A stretch of 64,000 nt of DNA from NCBI GenBank assembly GCA_013368445.1, contig JAACJO010000008.1, positions 186,001 through 250,000 on the forward strand, in the 5' to 3' direction. Source of the stretch: Leucocoprinus leucothites (lineage: Eukaryota; Basidiomycota; Agaricomycetes; Agaricales; Agaricaceae). Shown in pieces: positions 35,417 through 47,117 of the stretch. A program made the position numbers and the translations under genes. A model generated the notes under the pieces. The model was given only the letters and a program-made list of their open reading frames with translations, was not told the origin of the DNA and did no database searches. Positions within the stretch are counted from its first letter, which is position 1. Each line of letters begins with the position of its first letter.

Positions 35417-35655
35417 TCGCACCCCTGCGAATCTGAAAAAGTAAAAAGGACTCGTGAAGGTGCTCGTAAGTAAGAAGGGGACAGGAAGTAACATTCAAGA
35501 AGCCATCATGTGATCCATGAATTAAGCGCTTAGGCAAGGGAGTCTGAAAAGCTTAACTTGATATCCAAGTAGCGTATGAATTAATATGTCGTGGTATAGT
35601 GACATTATTTAAAAGTACAATATCTGTGGGGTATGTGTGCATGACAATCAAACAA

Positions 35656-37367
35656 TCAAACTAATCCACCCTTCTCGATAAATCGCTGCTCCTCTTCACT
35701 GAGACGAGGTACCGCGGAAGTGGCAGCGACCTCATCCTTCTCTTCTAGCCGAAGGTGAGTTTTTAGATCAGACGGAACACCATATCCGCACTCTTCCATC
35801 TCCTGCAAAACGATTCGATAACGCAGGTCGTTCGAACTCAAACATTTCTCTGCAAGAGCCGTATAAATGGATGGGGAAGGTTTATATCCAGCCGTCTTCA
35901 TCTCCTCCAGATAGAAAAACGCATCCTCGTAGACGTCTTGAGTAAGGCAAAGTCGAATAAAGCTCTCGTGAATATCTTGGTTCGGCTTGACTTTGGCGGT
36001 CTTCATCTCAGCAAGAAGAGTATCTCCAAGCTGACGATCGGCAGATTGAATACATCCCTGAAGTAGATGGTTGAACGTGTCGAGCTTTGGAGATAGGCCG
36101 AGATCTGGAAGAGCTCTATAGAATGCTAGCGCTCTTGTGAGATTACCAGAGGCGACAGCAGCCATGATTATGGCTTGGTGAGTAGAGCTGTGTAGGCGAT
36201 GTCCTTCCTTGTGAAGCTCTTCAATTTGTTTCCAAGCCGCATCAATCCGTTCTACATCGTGTTGAATACACTCCGCAATCGGTTCTGCCGTCCCAATACT
36301 TGAGTCAACGCCAGACGATGACATCAAGTCAAGAACAAGGATAGCCTCTCTCGCACGGCCATTTACGCAGAAGGCCTCAATAATGGCAGCAAAATGATGT
36401 TCCTGTGGCGAGATATTGATTGTTTGCAGCATCTGTAGAGCTTCCGTTGCTAGTTCGGGTCGGCCATTTCTAGCGGCTGTATTCAGAACTGCGACACAAG
36501 TGCCTTCGTCGAGGAGACTTTTAAACTGTTTGGTGAGCAACTCCCAACACCGCTCGACACCTTCAATCTAATAAGAAATAAAGTCAATCAAACCCTTGAA
36601 GAAGTAGCTTCGAGAACGTACATATGAGGTCTCTGCAGCAGCTAACAGACAGTTTACCCAAACAGATTCTTCTAACCGCCGCGTCGATAGTCGCTCAAAC
36701 CACTCGGCGAGATCGAGAGCGAGGCGGGCAAAATTATTTCGAGCCGCAAGAGTGATCACTGACTGGGCAGCCTGGAGCCCAGGTACCATGTCATGAGCAG
36801 TAAATGAAAGGAGATGGCGAACGGCCATTTCTAGGTTGCCTTCGGCGGTGTAACGGGAGATGATTGGTGTCATGGTCTGAGGATTCGGCTTGACACCACA
36901 AGCCTCCATCTTTTCCAAGACCCTCGGAACATGATGACTGTGCCTAAAACGAACTGCCTAGATGTAAAAATAAGTTGTGGTTCTGCCACTGGATGTGACG
37001 AACTTACATGAAGGAGGTGGTTGAACGACATGGTGTTGGGACGAACGCCCATCAGGAGCATATCATCTAAGATGGCCCAGGCTTCCAGCCAGAACCCATC
37101 CTCTGCAGCCGCTGCAAGCATGGAATTGTAAATAGCGAGGTTTGGCTCAACACCTTTCTCTTTCATTTCAGCAGCGATGGTAACGCAAGGCAAAAATTGC
37201 CGAGCATTGGCTGGACTCATGAGTTGGACAGCATAGCGGGTTTGTTGTGACCGAGAAAATGGACGGTCTATATTGGACCTTTCGAGTACAGGTAAAGCTG
37301 GGCCAGAGTGAAGAGCACGGCGGTGAAGACGAGGAAAGAGCCTGGCCAGAGACGCACGCGACGTCAT
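35656..37367 (-). CDS. Mitochondrial pentatricopeptide-repeat (PPR) protein
   Basis: Minus-strand exons 37008-37367, 36622-36957 and 35656-36567; 535 aa. The start is Arg/Ser-rich without acids (TSRASLARLFPRLHRR), as in mitochondrial presequences. Repeats of about 35 residues with the PPR pattern follow: NLAIYNSMLAAAAEDGFWLE, NTMSFNHLLHA, NPQTMTPIISRYTAEG, LDTFNHLLQGCIQSADRQ, NQDIHESFIRLCL, SPSIYTALAEKCL. PPR proteins bind organelle RNA. The target and the yeast counterpart cannot be told from sequence. It is divergent from RAD21 (127 bp between ATGs). Confidence 0.88.
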
Positions 37368-37494
37368 TTGATCCAAGAAAACAGTTCGCCCTCGCCTGTC
37401 ACGTTCATGTACATTGTCACATTGTCACAGTCACAATCCAACATTCGAACGCGCTTAACCACGCCCCTTGTCTTTTGACGCGTCTCACCCAGCC

Positions 37495-39829
37495 ATGGTT
37501 CGTCCAATTGTCGACTGCTGAACTCGTTTATAACTGAAATATGCACACAGTTCTACTCGGAAACTATACTCTCCCGCCGGGGGCCCCTCGGGAAAGTATG
37601 GCTGGCCGCTCACATGGAACGCAAGCTATCCAAGACCCAAACCCTCCAGACCGACATTGAGGAATCCGTCGGTATGTTCCCGTTCTAGTCAGATTTACGT
37701 CTTACTGACTCGTAAATAGATGCTATCATGGGTCAGGAAATTGAAGTGATGGCCCTGCGTCTAAGTGGTCAATTGCTCTTGGGAGTAGTCCGCATCTACA
37801 GTCGCAAGGCCAAGTATCTCCTTGATGATTGCAATGAGGCACTCTTAAAGATTAAGATGGTGCGTATAGATAGCCTTCACTCCCGTACAGAAATTCATCT
37901 TTGATATCATAGGCATTCCGACCTGGTGTCGTCGATATGACTGAAGACCAACTCGTCGTTAACAAAACCGCTATCACTCTCCAAACAACGAACCTGGATC
38001 TCGACCTCTTGCTCCCAGATGTTAATTGGTTGGTTGAACCCTTTATGGCGATTTTATTCCTGGCTTTTGACCTTCATTTTGACAGGGGCGTTGATTTGGA
38101 CGATAGAGCTCTCCAAATGACCGGTCAGCACCAGGCCCGAGTCGACGACATCACACTACGAACTGCCGATGATTTCCAACGTTTTGATGCGATTGACGCC
38201 TTTGATCTTGGTCCTGCAGACGGCATTGGGTCACAAGACTTCAATGATCTCGACCTTGGAATTAATTGGGGTGACGAGCCTCAAGCGAGTTCAGAGAAGG
38301 AGGACAATGATGAACGAATGAGCATTGATGATAGCATTGGTGTTGGACGTGACGCTGCTAGTCGCGCAGAATCCGTTGGTTCTCACCTACTCGGTGAAAA
38401 GCATACCCTTGACATTGATCTCATGTCCCACATGAGTGGAAGTCGTGCGCCTTCGGAGCACCCTTTTGGTGGTGATATGGATGTTGACATGGCCGGAGTC
38501 GATTTGGGAGACTTTGGAATTGGCTTCGATGAACCTATGGCTATCGAGCCCACGGAGAAGACGCCCGAAGAGACAAGGTCTCTGTCCCGTGCTTGTGAGT
38601 TATGAGTACATATCATTCGAATCCCTCGCCAACCTGCCAATTCATTCAGCGTCCCCTCTTTCTGAACCTCCGGCCACGCCTCCGCCAGAGGCTCAGCTTC
38701 CAGGGATCGAAGAGCCGCCGCCAACTGTCAGGCCTAAGCGCAAGATGAAAGAGAAGAAGCAAATTATTGATGAAGTCACAGAGTTCCCGGAAACGGTGAA
38801 TGGTCGAGGACGGGGTGCATTTGGACCACCCGTAGCTCAAGATGTCAGCGATATCATCACGGAGCAGCAGTATCTTCCCCGATCAGCCACGGTCATGCGA
38901 CTGCGAGAGATCCGGGACGATCCTCTTGCTCATTTCCTGCCAGTTAAACATACGCCCAATGGTTCTTTCTTCTATGCTGCCCCACCAGGTTTGGCCCCCG
39001 AGCTAGCCAATCTGTTCATGCGCCCACTCCGGCAGAACACTGCTCAAAAACGCCAAGGACCACCTGTCGACAAAAGTCCAAACAAACGAGCTCGCCTAGG
39101 GGCACAGGATGAAGTGGACGAGAATGAACTAGAGCAAGCGCGCCGCGCAGGGAGTATGGCCCCAAGCTTAGCACTGGGCAGTGATGTCATGGACAGAAAT
39201 GGTGTTTCCTTGGACAATCACTTTGATGGAGGGCAACAATTCGTGGATGACCTCCAATTGGAGCCCAAAGATCCAGAAGCTGTACCAGTTCAACTAGACC
39301 TTGACCGGGCACCCTCTGCCGCACCTTCCGAGCTCACACAGCTGTCGACTCCTGGACCTGATGAAGTCTTTCCTGATGAAAACGAAGAAACCTACGCCAG
39401 TGTGGAGTGTCCTATCGCCACTTTCGACTCTCGCCCAGCCAACACTCAAACTCAGACACAAAATGAGATTGACGAGACGGTCGATGAAGGAAAAGGTTAC
39501 AGCAGGAACACCGTCAAAGCAGTTACACTTGTTCGCAAAGAATTGGAGGTTGAGGAAGGAAGACCAGAAAAGGCATTGAGCTTCCGACAGATGGCTGACA
39601 AGGTGCGAGATTTTTCTGTTATTCTAGACCTATCTAATTATTTTTGGCCCAGGCAACACGGCGGGCCGCTAGCTCGTTCTTCTTCGAGCTGTTGGTGCTG
39701 GGTACCCGCGACTGCGTTCAACTCAAGCAGTCCAGTCCCTTTGAGAACATTGAAGTACGAGCTAAGCCGAAGCTCTGGACGCAGAATAGCCAAGGCCCCT
39801 TGGAATCTCAGGAACCATCTATGGTCTGA
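37495..39829 (+). CDS. RAD21: Mitotic cohesin kleisin subunit RAD21/SCC1
   Basis: Exons 37495-37497, 37551-37671, 37720-37859, 37913-38028, 38086-38594, 38650-39602 and 39653-39829; 672 aa. The N-terminal SMC3-binding domain is near-canonical ([46 protein letters not shown]). The C-terminal winged helix that closes the SMC1 head is also clear ([32 protein letters not shown]). The acidic, Ser-rich middle is typical. The ATG stands alone in the first coding exon, followed by a 53-bp intron; this is inferred because the frame needed upstream of FYSET begins exactly at an acceptor and no other ATG fits. RAD21 rather than REC8 is chosen on the N-terminal sequence. Confidence 0.95.
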
Positions 39830-40028
39830 TTTACACATCGTTATTTGTATTTCATGTTTTTCGATATCCTTGTGTGGATGTTACCCATTTCTAGATCTTC
39901 TTGTTTTCCCTCCTTTATGGATTATTTATAAGAGTCCGCTATTTCTTGCTTTGTAGTTGTAAATGTACACTGTAGGTACTATGAAACAAGACCACGAACT
40001 ATTGATAATATACTAGGTCCTTTTCTGT

Positions 40029-40932
40029 TCATTCAGGGTTTGGCACGAGGGTATCCACCTTGCCGTCGACATCCAACGCTTCAACAAAGCGGCTAACAAA
40101 GTTGTAAAATCCAGTAGTTGCAGTCGCTTCAACTATCTGTGTGTCATTGAGGAAGCCACGCAGGTTCTTGAATACCCGGATTGGGACGTCCACGCTCTTA
40201 GTACTCCAGTCACAGAAATCCAATGCAGCTGTGAGCTCAGGTCCCAGAGTCTTTTTCACCTCTTGCCCTGCAAATACCGGAGTGGAACGGATCGCCTTGA
40301 GTTGTTCAGTCGTCAGTCCTTCCGAGCGGCCGACGGGCTCATGTTGAATCCTTGGTAATATTTAGCCAAGTTGTTGTTGAACGAACCGCCGCGAAATGAA
40401 CCCACCATTCATACGCTGCGTTGTTTAGAGCAGCGATGCGCAAAATCTAGGAGCTAGTCAATTCTTGAAGTAAATCTACGATGCGCGCGCCCCAGTCTCT
40501 TACGATTAGTTCGCGCATAGTTCCTGGGATTGAGTTCTGGTTTCGAATGACATCTGCGACGCCATTCCAACTTTGGGCAACCAGGGGTGCATTCAAACTT
40601 TTGATGCGGACAAATCAGCTTGGGGGAAGTTACGAAGTACGAGGTTATACTCACAGGGCGCCGTCCAGGGCCAGAAGAGTCCCATTAACACGTCGTTTGC
40701 GAATATCATCCGCAATCTAAAATTTGAAACATCGTTAGTCCCGTATTTACTCGATTACTAGGCAGATCAATAGTCTATTGACCTCGTTTGTTCCAGGAGG
40801 AGGAAACACATAAGGAACTCGAGCAGGGAGATTATCATCCCGCTCTTGAAGTGCAATTACTCTTGCACCAACGAGAGAACCTCGATAGACAAACAGGCTG
40901 AGCACAAGAGCGAGGAGCGAAGGCAAGTTCAT
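40029..40932 (-). CDS. Secreted carboxymuconolactone-decarboxylase (AhpD-like) family protein
   Basis: Minus-strand exons 40783-40932, 40655-40716, 40504-40597, 40406-40446 and 40029-40350; 222 aa. Residues 1-23 form a signal peptide (NLPSLLALVLSLFVYRGSLV). The rest fits the CMD/AhpD fold: RRVNGTLLALDGALL, NGVADVIRNQ, PGTMRELIILRIAALNNAAYEW, HEPVGRSEGLT, LDFCDWST. The CxxC redox pair of true AhpD is absent; the Cys equivalents read as Asn/Ala in the NNAAYEW block, as in many fungal members. The reaction is unknown; it may be a lactone-related enzyme or a non-redox relative. Secretion is inferred from the signal peptide. Confidence 0.75.
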
Positions 40933-41239
40933 GGTGGTGAAGGCGGAAGGCCGTTGGAACACACCCGTGGTTTTCCGTTCAACTCTTTATATTACTGGCG
41001 TGAGTAGAGAACGACAGTGAATGGACCGAAGAAACAAAAATAGATGCGAATACGGCGTCATTCTTTACAGGGCCCTGAAATGTCATCTGACATACCATTC
41101 ATGGTGGATGCTAAATCTGTAACGGCGAGAGAGCGTCATCATCCTCTTTATGGCCAACGGCGGCAATGGCGGTGTGAGATGATAAGAACATGAACGACAG
41201 GGGCTACTTCCGGGCCCAGGTCTCTTTCGTACTTTCACC
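40933..41239. other. Divergent promoter spacer
   Basis: 307 bp between two divergent genes for secretory-pathway proteins. No specific site is called. Confidence 0.5.
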
Positions 41240-42067
41240 ATGGTGCTCTTCTCATTCAGATCCCTCGTTTATGCCACGCTACTTGCCTCGCAGCTCACGG
41301 TCCAAGGAGCTGTCTTCAAACGACAAGCTACCTCGACTGATCTATCGGCTGCGATTACCGATACCCCGAGTACTACCCCCACTGCTGCTAGTAGCTCGCT
41401 TTCTCCAGGCACAGTGACGACGATTATCATTATAACTAGCACGGCTCCGGCACCAGACCCATCCCCCATCGTCTCTACTTTCCTTCAGACCTTCACATTC
41501 TCAGGACAAACCTCCGTGGCCACACAGACGGTCACGATCAACCCTACGCTTAGCCTTCCACATGGCTTTCCAACGTCATTTATCCCAACTATAACGCAGT
41601 CCACTGATGAGGGACATAGTTCCAGCAATAAAGGCGCCATAGCAGGAGGGGTGCTTGGTGCATTGGCGGTTATAGTGGCTGCTTTCGCTGCCTTTGTTTG
41701 GTTCAGGAGACGGTCGCCGAAACATTGGCGTAATCGCGCGTCCGGGCGCTGGCAGTCCTTCAAGTTTGACAATAAGAATATAGGCGATGCCCATCCTCAG
41801 CGTTCCCTTTACCTCGGAGAACCTGCACACACAACTCAGGGGGATCACAAGCCGGATGATCCCAACCCACTTCCTCCCCTTTACATCAGGGACCGACAGT
41901 CAGCAGCTAGCCCGTTCATAGATGTGCCTGGGTCTCCCGCCTTACCCCAAAGTCATGCAAGGGGAGGTTCCATCTCGAACTCCAGCCATCACCGCAGAGA
42001 GAGTAGTTTTGGCAGCCGTTTTGATGTCGAACTTCAGCCCAGTGTTGGCAGAGCTCCCAGCTGGTGA
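41240..42067 (+). CDS. Single-pass Ser/Thr-rich cell-surface protein (Mid2/Skg6-like layout)
   Basis: A single exon of 275 aa. Signal peptide 1-23 (FSFRSLVYATLLASQLTVQGA) ends just before a KR pair. A Ser/Thr-rich ectodomain (about 28-130) should be heavily O-mannosylated. A Gly/Ala/Val transmembrane helix follows (about 134-158; GAIAGGVLGALAVIVAAFAA), then a basic stop-transfer (WFRRRSPKHWRNR) and a polar cytosolic tail of about 110 residues. The layout is that of fungal wall-stress sensors and Axl2/Skg6-type membrane proteins. No extracellular domain is recognised, so a sensor role is only a suggestion. Confidence 0.75.
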   Translation: MVLFSFRSLVYATLLASQLTVQGAVFKRQATSTDLSAAITDTPSTTPTAASSSLSPGTVTTIIIITSTAPAPDPSPIVSTFLQTFTFSGQTSVATQTVTINPTLSLPHGFPTSFIPTITQSTDEGHSSSNKGAIAGGVLGALAVIVAAFAAFVWFRRRSPKHWRNRASGRWQSFKFDNKNIGDAHPQRSLYLGEPAHTTQGDHKPDDPNPLPPLYIRDRQSAASPFIDVPGSPALPQSHARGGSISNSSHHRRESSFGSRFDVELQPSVGRAPSW

Positions 42068-42329
42068 CAAATTTACCGCTGACAATCTAGAAGGTAATGC
42101 GGCGGTGATGTACCCTTTGTATTTTGATGCCGTTTCAAGAGGAACATTATTATGTAGTTTTGACTGAAACATCTCATACCAATGAATGAAGGTGGACAAC
42201 TTTAGCTGTGAAGTAGTATAGATTTGATTTTGCATTGTGTTGTGAGCGCTGTACAATAGAACAATGTACTGGTATAAGATGCATGATTGGTGATACTCAG
42301 GCTCAAGTGCGCGCGGATTTAGATATCAA

Positions 42330-43305
42330 TTAATTGGACTTCAGTTTCCGGCCTTGACCACCGAGAACTTTGCGCCGCTGGGCAATCATATAGGTATACA
42401 TGACATAAAGACCTGTCCAAATCACTGTGATCAATGGAGTACCAATACATCGATTATAGAACATACCTGGCCACCAGATAACAAATAGAGCTGCACGAAC
42501 ATAGTCTGTTGGCTTCCACATACCCTGAAGCCAAGATTTCCATCCGGGCACTGGGGATGAGGAAGGGAGGCTAGCATAGATGAGGGACGCCTCCGATGAG
42601 GCACCAAGGGGGTATAGGATATAAAAGGCGGTATAGCGCAGCCAAAGAAGGATGTAAGGGTTAGATCCAGCGAGGTTGAAAGCATAGAAGCTGTAACGGA
42701 TAACTTCCACTAATGACCAAGCAAGGACCATTGTGGCGTAAAGTGGATGTGAGCGGGTCTGAGGGACGATAGATGAGATTGGGCCCTCCTTCAGAAGTGG
42801 AAGACATACCTCGACAAACTGTTCAGTAATTCCCCAAACAAGGAACAAACGGCTGGCGACTTGGGCGACAGTGGTGGGAAGAGGGCTTCTCACCCACCCA
42901 AGAGCGACATGAAGAACTTCAAGGATAGCGAAGCTCTGAACAAAAGCCGTCTCCGTTCCAACTCGAGGATAGACCGTTTGGGCACGTTTGTACAAAGGAA
43001 GGAGAAAGGCTGGGATATGTGCTTCAAGAGACTGAGGAGAAATGTTCAAGAAGGGTATCTTCGAAAGGAAGCGGGCGAAGGCTGCAGAGGCAGACTTCGT
43101 AGAGAGGTGGTAGGTGTCGGATTTACCGTCCAGGTTGAAAAGGTGGACAAGGAGATGGGCGAGAACATAACCCCAACCAATGGTTGAAAGGACATTGTAA
43201 GCAATTAGATAGGCCTTAACGGGCGCAGGCGTCTCTACAGATGCATACTCAGCAAAGAATAAGCAGGGAAGGGAAGAAATTACCTCGCGTGCGCTTTGTC
43301 GACAT
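42330..43305 (-). CDS. PHS1: Very-long-chain 3-hydroxyacyl-CoA dehydratase
   Basis: Minus-strand exons 43284-43305, 42467-43234 and 42330-42412; 290 aa. It removes water in the third step of the ER fatty-acid elongation cycle. Visible: VKAYLIAYNVLSTIGWGYVL first helix, QSFAILEVLHVALGWV, the VSRLFLVWG block, and the active-site pair in FYILYPLGASSE, where Tyr and Glu are separated by six residues as in yeast Phs1. The protein ends with IAQRRKVL and a Lys-rich tail. The 54-bp intron at 42413-42466 has no stop and is a multiple of three, so a 308-aa unspliced form is possible; splicing gives the more family-like spacing before the QRRK motif. Confidence 0.93.
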
Positions 43306-43735
43306 GGCTCTGGGTTTGGGAGAATCGAGAGCGACGCGTTTTCCAGAAACGCGTCTCGGGTATTGCTGACATAACCAACGGAATAGCCGGTCGCATCATC
43401 AAGAGCTCCTCAAGGCTCGTTCTCAGCAGTCCTCGTGGAGGCCTTCGCAGGTGGGAATTTAAATGCGAATAGAGGACCTGTATACTTTCTCGTGCTGCAA
43501 CTGCGCTGGGGCCAGGTGTAATGCCACGAGGTTTTCGCTGGGTCGTCGGGATTTTGACTCGCATCACGATGGTGTTACACTGACAGATTTTCTCTGTGTT
43601 TGAGCTCGGATGACAAAGATGGTTACATAACAAGTAGAATAGTCCTTGCTCCTCCTTCTCTATCCGCCACCACCATCTGCATCTACCAATACACTTTAGC
43701 TACGGCAGGGGCAAAGTCTCTTTCTCCGGATGTCA
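43306..43735. other. Spacer between PHS1 and the bZIP gene
   Basis: 430 bp holding the PHS1 promoter and the 3' side of the bZIP gene. A minus-strand frame (43280-43633) has no coding features and is taken as background. Confidence 0.5.
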
Positions 43736-44684
43736 TCACTCGTTCTTCTCGTCCCCTGCTGACTCTTTGCTTTCGTTTCCTTGCTCTGCTGTCCCCTCGG
43801 TCTTCTCTTCAGTTGTGGCGGCCTGGGCTGGTGTATTCTCGGTCGCTCCATTGGGGCCAGTTGGCGCTGACAGGGCTGAGGGAGGAATCATTGGATGTTG
43901 TGCGCTGAGTGCAGCCCGCAGAGCTGCATTTTCAATACGGAGCTGATCAACGAGCGCTCGGCATTCTTCCCACCGCCGATTTGCTTCGTCTGCAGACGCC
44001 AATGCGGCATCCAGCAGTTGTGAACGGGACTCTAAAGCTTTAACGTGTCTAAACATTGCGATCAGTATCATTTCTCCAATTCTGTAACTTTATCACTCAC
44101 TGATCTCTGCGTTCGCGGAATGCACGCTGAGCCTTTCGGTTTTGTTCCGCCCGCTTGCTGTTACTAAGTGTTCGACCAGTTGCACCCCCTTGAGGAGATT
44201 GTTGAGGCTGGGGCTGCTGTGCCATATTGGGATGGGGACCGGGAATTGCACCAGGAGGAAGACCACCTGGAGTGTAGTCTGCAGGAGCGGCATAGGCATA
44301 GCCTGGTGGTAGAGGCCCTTGGAGAGGATGCATGAGGGCGTGAGGAGGAGGCAAGACATGTTGCATGGGCTGCTGTTGAGGAGGAGGGGGAGGGGGAGGC
44401 TGGGCTTGCTGCGCCTGTTCAGCAGCTGCAGGAGGTGTCTTGCGCTTGCGATTTGTGCGTGCGGGTGGTGTTATGGGCGGGGGATCGTCTCGAAGACGCA
44501 TTGTCTGTTGGACCTGGGCTGGATGTTGTTGCTGCTGAGAGGGTTGAACCTGTTGTTGTTGTTGTTGGTTGGGTTGGGACTGTTGCTGTTGTTGCTGAGC
44601 ATTGTCATTATGTTGCTGCTGCTGCTGGTGGGCCTGTGGCTGACCGACGTTGGCGGCGGGGGCTTGCTGCTGAAAGGATAGCAT
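43736..44684 (-). CDS. bZIP transcription factor with poly-Gln and Pro-rich N-terminus
   Basis: Minus-strand exons 44101-44684 and 43736-44048; 298 aa. The first 165 residues are dominated by Gln runs and Pro/Ala tracts. The basic region SKRAEQNRKAQRAFRERRDQ leads directly into a leucine-zipper-like heptad (HVKALESRSQLLDAALA, CRALVDQLRIENAALRAAL), then a polar acidic tail. The QNRKAQRAFRERR signature is that of the fungal Yap/Pap1 and HapX-related groups. No Cys-rich redox domain like that of Yap1 is seen, so an oxidative-stress role cannot be claimed. The single intron lies exactly between basic region and zipper. Confidence 0.88.
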
Positions 44685-44804
44685 TGAATGCCTTTGCAGT
44701 CTGGAAGATTACCGAGAGTATTAGTAAGAGGCTGAGTAAGGCTGAGTAAGGGCGCAATCAACAAGGCCATGACATTGTCACAGTAACATCGCCTGACAAT
44801 CTAA

Positions 44805-44814
44805 GTCACGTGAC
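44805..44814. promoter_or_regulatory. GTCACGTGAC palindrome (E-box) between bZIP and phosphatase genes
   Basis: A perfect 10-bp palindrome with CACGTG core in the 299-bp divergent promoter, 121 bp from the bZIP ATG and 170 bp from the chosen phosphatase ATG. It matches the extended Cbf1-type site RTCACRTG. Confidence 0.45.
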
Positions 44815-44983
44815 CCAATGGGCATGCGGGGAGCGTCGAGGCCATCATTCGCCTGGCGCTCAGCCCCTTCTCCATCCTCCCCCACCCCTTCGCTTATGCC
44901 TCCTTCTTCCTCTCGCTTTTCTCTCCGTAAGCGTTTCTTTCCTGGATCACAAAAGTACCCAAAGACCGCTCCGCATCCCCAGG

Positions 44984-46542
44984 ATGGCTCCGAGGCAACG
45001 CACGGTATGCTTTCCATTCTACCTATCTCCCTCCCCTCCACCTCATCTCTCCTTAGATACTTTGACAAATCCTCCTCAGGATGGAACTGACAATCAGGGA
45101 CAGGATCCTTGGACTGCTTCTGGCCCCAGCCTTACCTCCAGTCGTAGCACACTTCCCTCTAAGAGTCACCGTATACCCTTCTACCGACGCAAGACCAAAC
45201 CCGCTGCTTCCGAGGGTACGTCTTCCATCCTATCAAACGCACTTCTTACGTCTAATCCTTCCACAGGCTCGCCTCCATCAAAGCCCTCATTTTTCTCGCG
45301 CGTTGTTAACAAAGTCGTACCTTGCGTGACGCCCACTGATAACCCACCCCCTTCCGCCGACCAACCCAAAGATACCCAGAATGGAGGAGAGATCGAGACA
45401 GTTGAGACCAAGCCAGCTGATCCAAGCCCCTCCGTGGTTGACTCTTCCCCCGCTGCGCCTCAACCACAGGAGTCCACCCAGGCGCTTGTCGATGACCCGA
45501 TGACGCCTGTTCCTGCCGAACTCATTGTTCCCCCTACTGCACAGCTCCTCCCAATGGAGGTGACAGATGGTGTTACTTCAGGAGCAGTCCAGCCGCCTGG
45601 CTCAACTGGTGAACCCATCGCTCGTATTCCAACCAACGAGTCCTCCATGTATCCGGATAGCATATCGGATGATGAAGCTGCAATGCTAGATGAGCAGGAA
45701 GAAGAGGAAAGGCTCATACGTAACGGCGGCAATGGGATACCGGTTGGTCCTGTGAGCGCTATTTTAATTTTGTCAACGCCTCAGCTCATAATTGACGTCC
45801 CGCAGGACAACCTTCCAAAACCATTGTTGCCTCCAGTGGCGCCAGAACATGCAGGCCGGAAGTGTTTGGTGCTGGACCTCGACGAGACTTTGGTTCATAG
45901 CAGCTTTAAGGTACTTTTTTCATCTCCAAATTCAATTGTGTTGTGTTGCATTTAACGGTTTATCGCTGCATAGCCTGTACAACAAGCGGATTTTGTTGTG
46001 CCTGTAGAAATAGAATACCACTGGCATCATTTCCATGTTCTCAAACGACCTGGCGTCGACGAATTTTTGAGAAAAATGGGTGAGCTGTACGAGGTTGTCA
46101 TTTTCACTGCCAGTTTAAGCAAGGTGCGCTTTTTTGCTTTGTAACAAGCAAATACGTCTTGATTCTACTTGTTCAATTCAGTACGCGGATCCCGTTTTGG
46201 ATAAACTTGATATCCATCAAGTTGTCGCTCACCGTCTCTTTCGAGAAAGTTGTTTCAGCCATAAAGGCAATTATGTCAAGGTATGTCACTTGTCAGGGAA
46301 GCGCACTGTAAATTTCCGTCTCATAATCTGGACAGGATTTATCTCAACTGGGGAGACCCATTTCAGATACCATAATACTGGATAATTCGCCAGCATCCTA
46401 TATCTTCCATCCGCGCAATGCTGTTCCCGTGTCGTCTTGGTTCAATGACCCACATGACGCTGAACTCACTGACCTGATACCATTCCTCGCCGATCTCACG
46501 AGTGTCCCAGACGTTCGAGGCATATTGGATGGAGCACGGTAA
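44984..46542 (+). CDS. Psr/SCP-type HAD protein phosphatase, paralogue A
   Basis: Exons 44984-45004, 45080-45215, 45267-45751, 45806-45910, 45974-46123, 46182-46280 and 46336-46542; 400 aa. The C-terminal 187 residues form the FCP/SCP phosphatase domain: catalytic [15 protein letters not shown] (DxDxT), [55 protein letters not shown]. The N-terminal half is low complexity, with [13 protein letters not shown] that could be lipid-modified at Cys as in yeast Psr1. Psr phosphatases act in plasma-membrane sodium and general stress responses. The start is the least certain part: other upstream ATGs exist at 44818 and 44896 but do not join the downstream frame cleanly. Its partner is at 53214-54594. 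Confidence 0.88.
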
Positions 46543-47117
46543 CTGCATCATAATGGACTACGTCAATGCCAGTTCCACGTTGGTTCCGCGATGCAGACTG
46601 GTATTCGATCAGCTGCTTCGCGGATGCTTGCCAGTCAATCATTTTGGATTCCCCACTGCTGCTATCTACCCTTTCCCCTCCATGCGGGAGGCTTGCTTCC
46701 AATACCCACCCAAATCGATACCATCCATGGTTGCAGCTTTACCCCAGCGATCTGGGGTGATGAACTAGGCTTGTTCATACCACCATACCTGTTGCATACA
46801 CACTCATACTCTCACACTCCTTTCTTTTCCTTTCCTGTCAAACTGTATGTAAAACAGTAAGCTTATTTGTGATCTATCAGGGATCTGTTGTCGTTGTCAG
46901 TTTTCCATGTTTTCTTTGCGCTGGTCATGCTTTAGTTACAGATGAACTTTGTTACTTACACAGAGGACGCACTGATACATACCCAATGTTACATTCATTT
47001 CCGAAGCATTGCGCTAGTGTGCCGAGCCATAACTGACGTCACGCGAAGCATACGTTGTGACCATTGTGATGGATCGTGTTGAGAGAACGTGACCAGCGCG
47101 CGAACGAGCGTCACGCT
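46543..47117. other. Spacer between phosphatase A and the TPP1-like gene
   Basis: 575 bp of 3' flank and promoter. The only clear motif is the TGACGTCA site listed separately; short plus-strand frames at 46566-46860 look like background. Confidence 0.5.
47034..47041. promoter_or_regulatory. TGACGTCA palindrome (CRE/ATF site) upstream of the TPP1-like gene
   Basis: A perfect 8-bp CRE, 77 bp before the ATG at 47118. It is the consensus of ATF/CREB bZIP factors such as Atf1. Function is inference. Confidence 0.45.

Noticed and set aside
44319..44749. Leu/Val-rich plus-strand frames opposite the bZIP gene
   Set aside because: They are antisense shadows of the CAG/Gln repeat tract of the bZIP factor.
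47034..47060. GACGTCACGCG region as a possible bidirectional promoter for an unannotated minus-strand gene
   Set aside because: No minus-strand coding exon could be supported to its left; the preceding gene is on the plus strand and ends at 46542.
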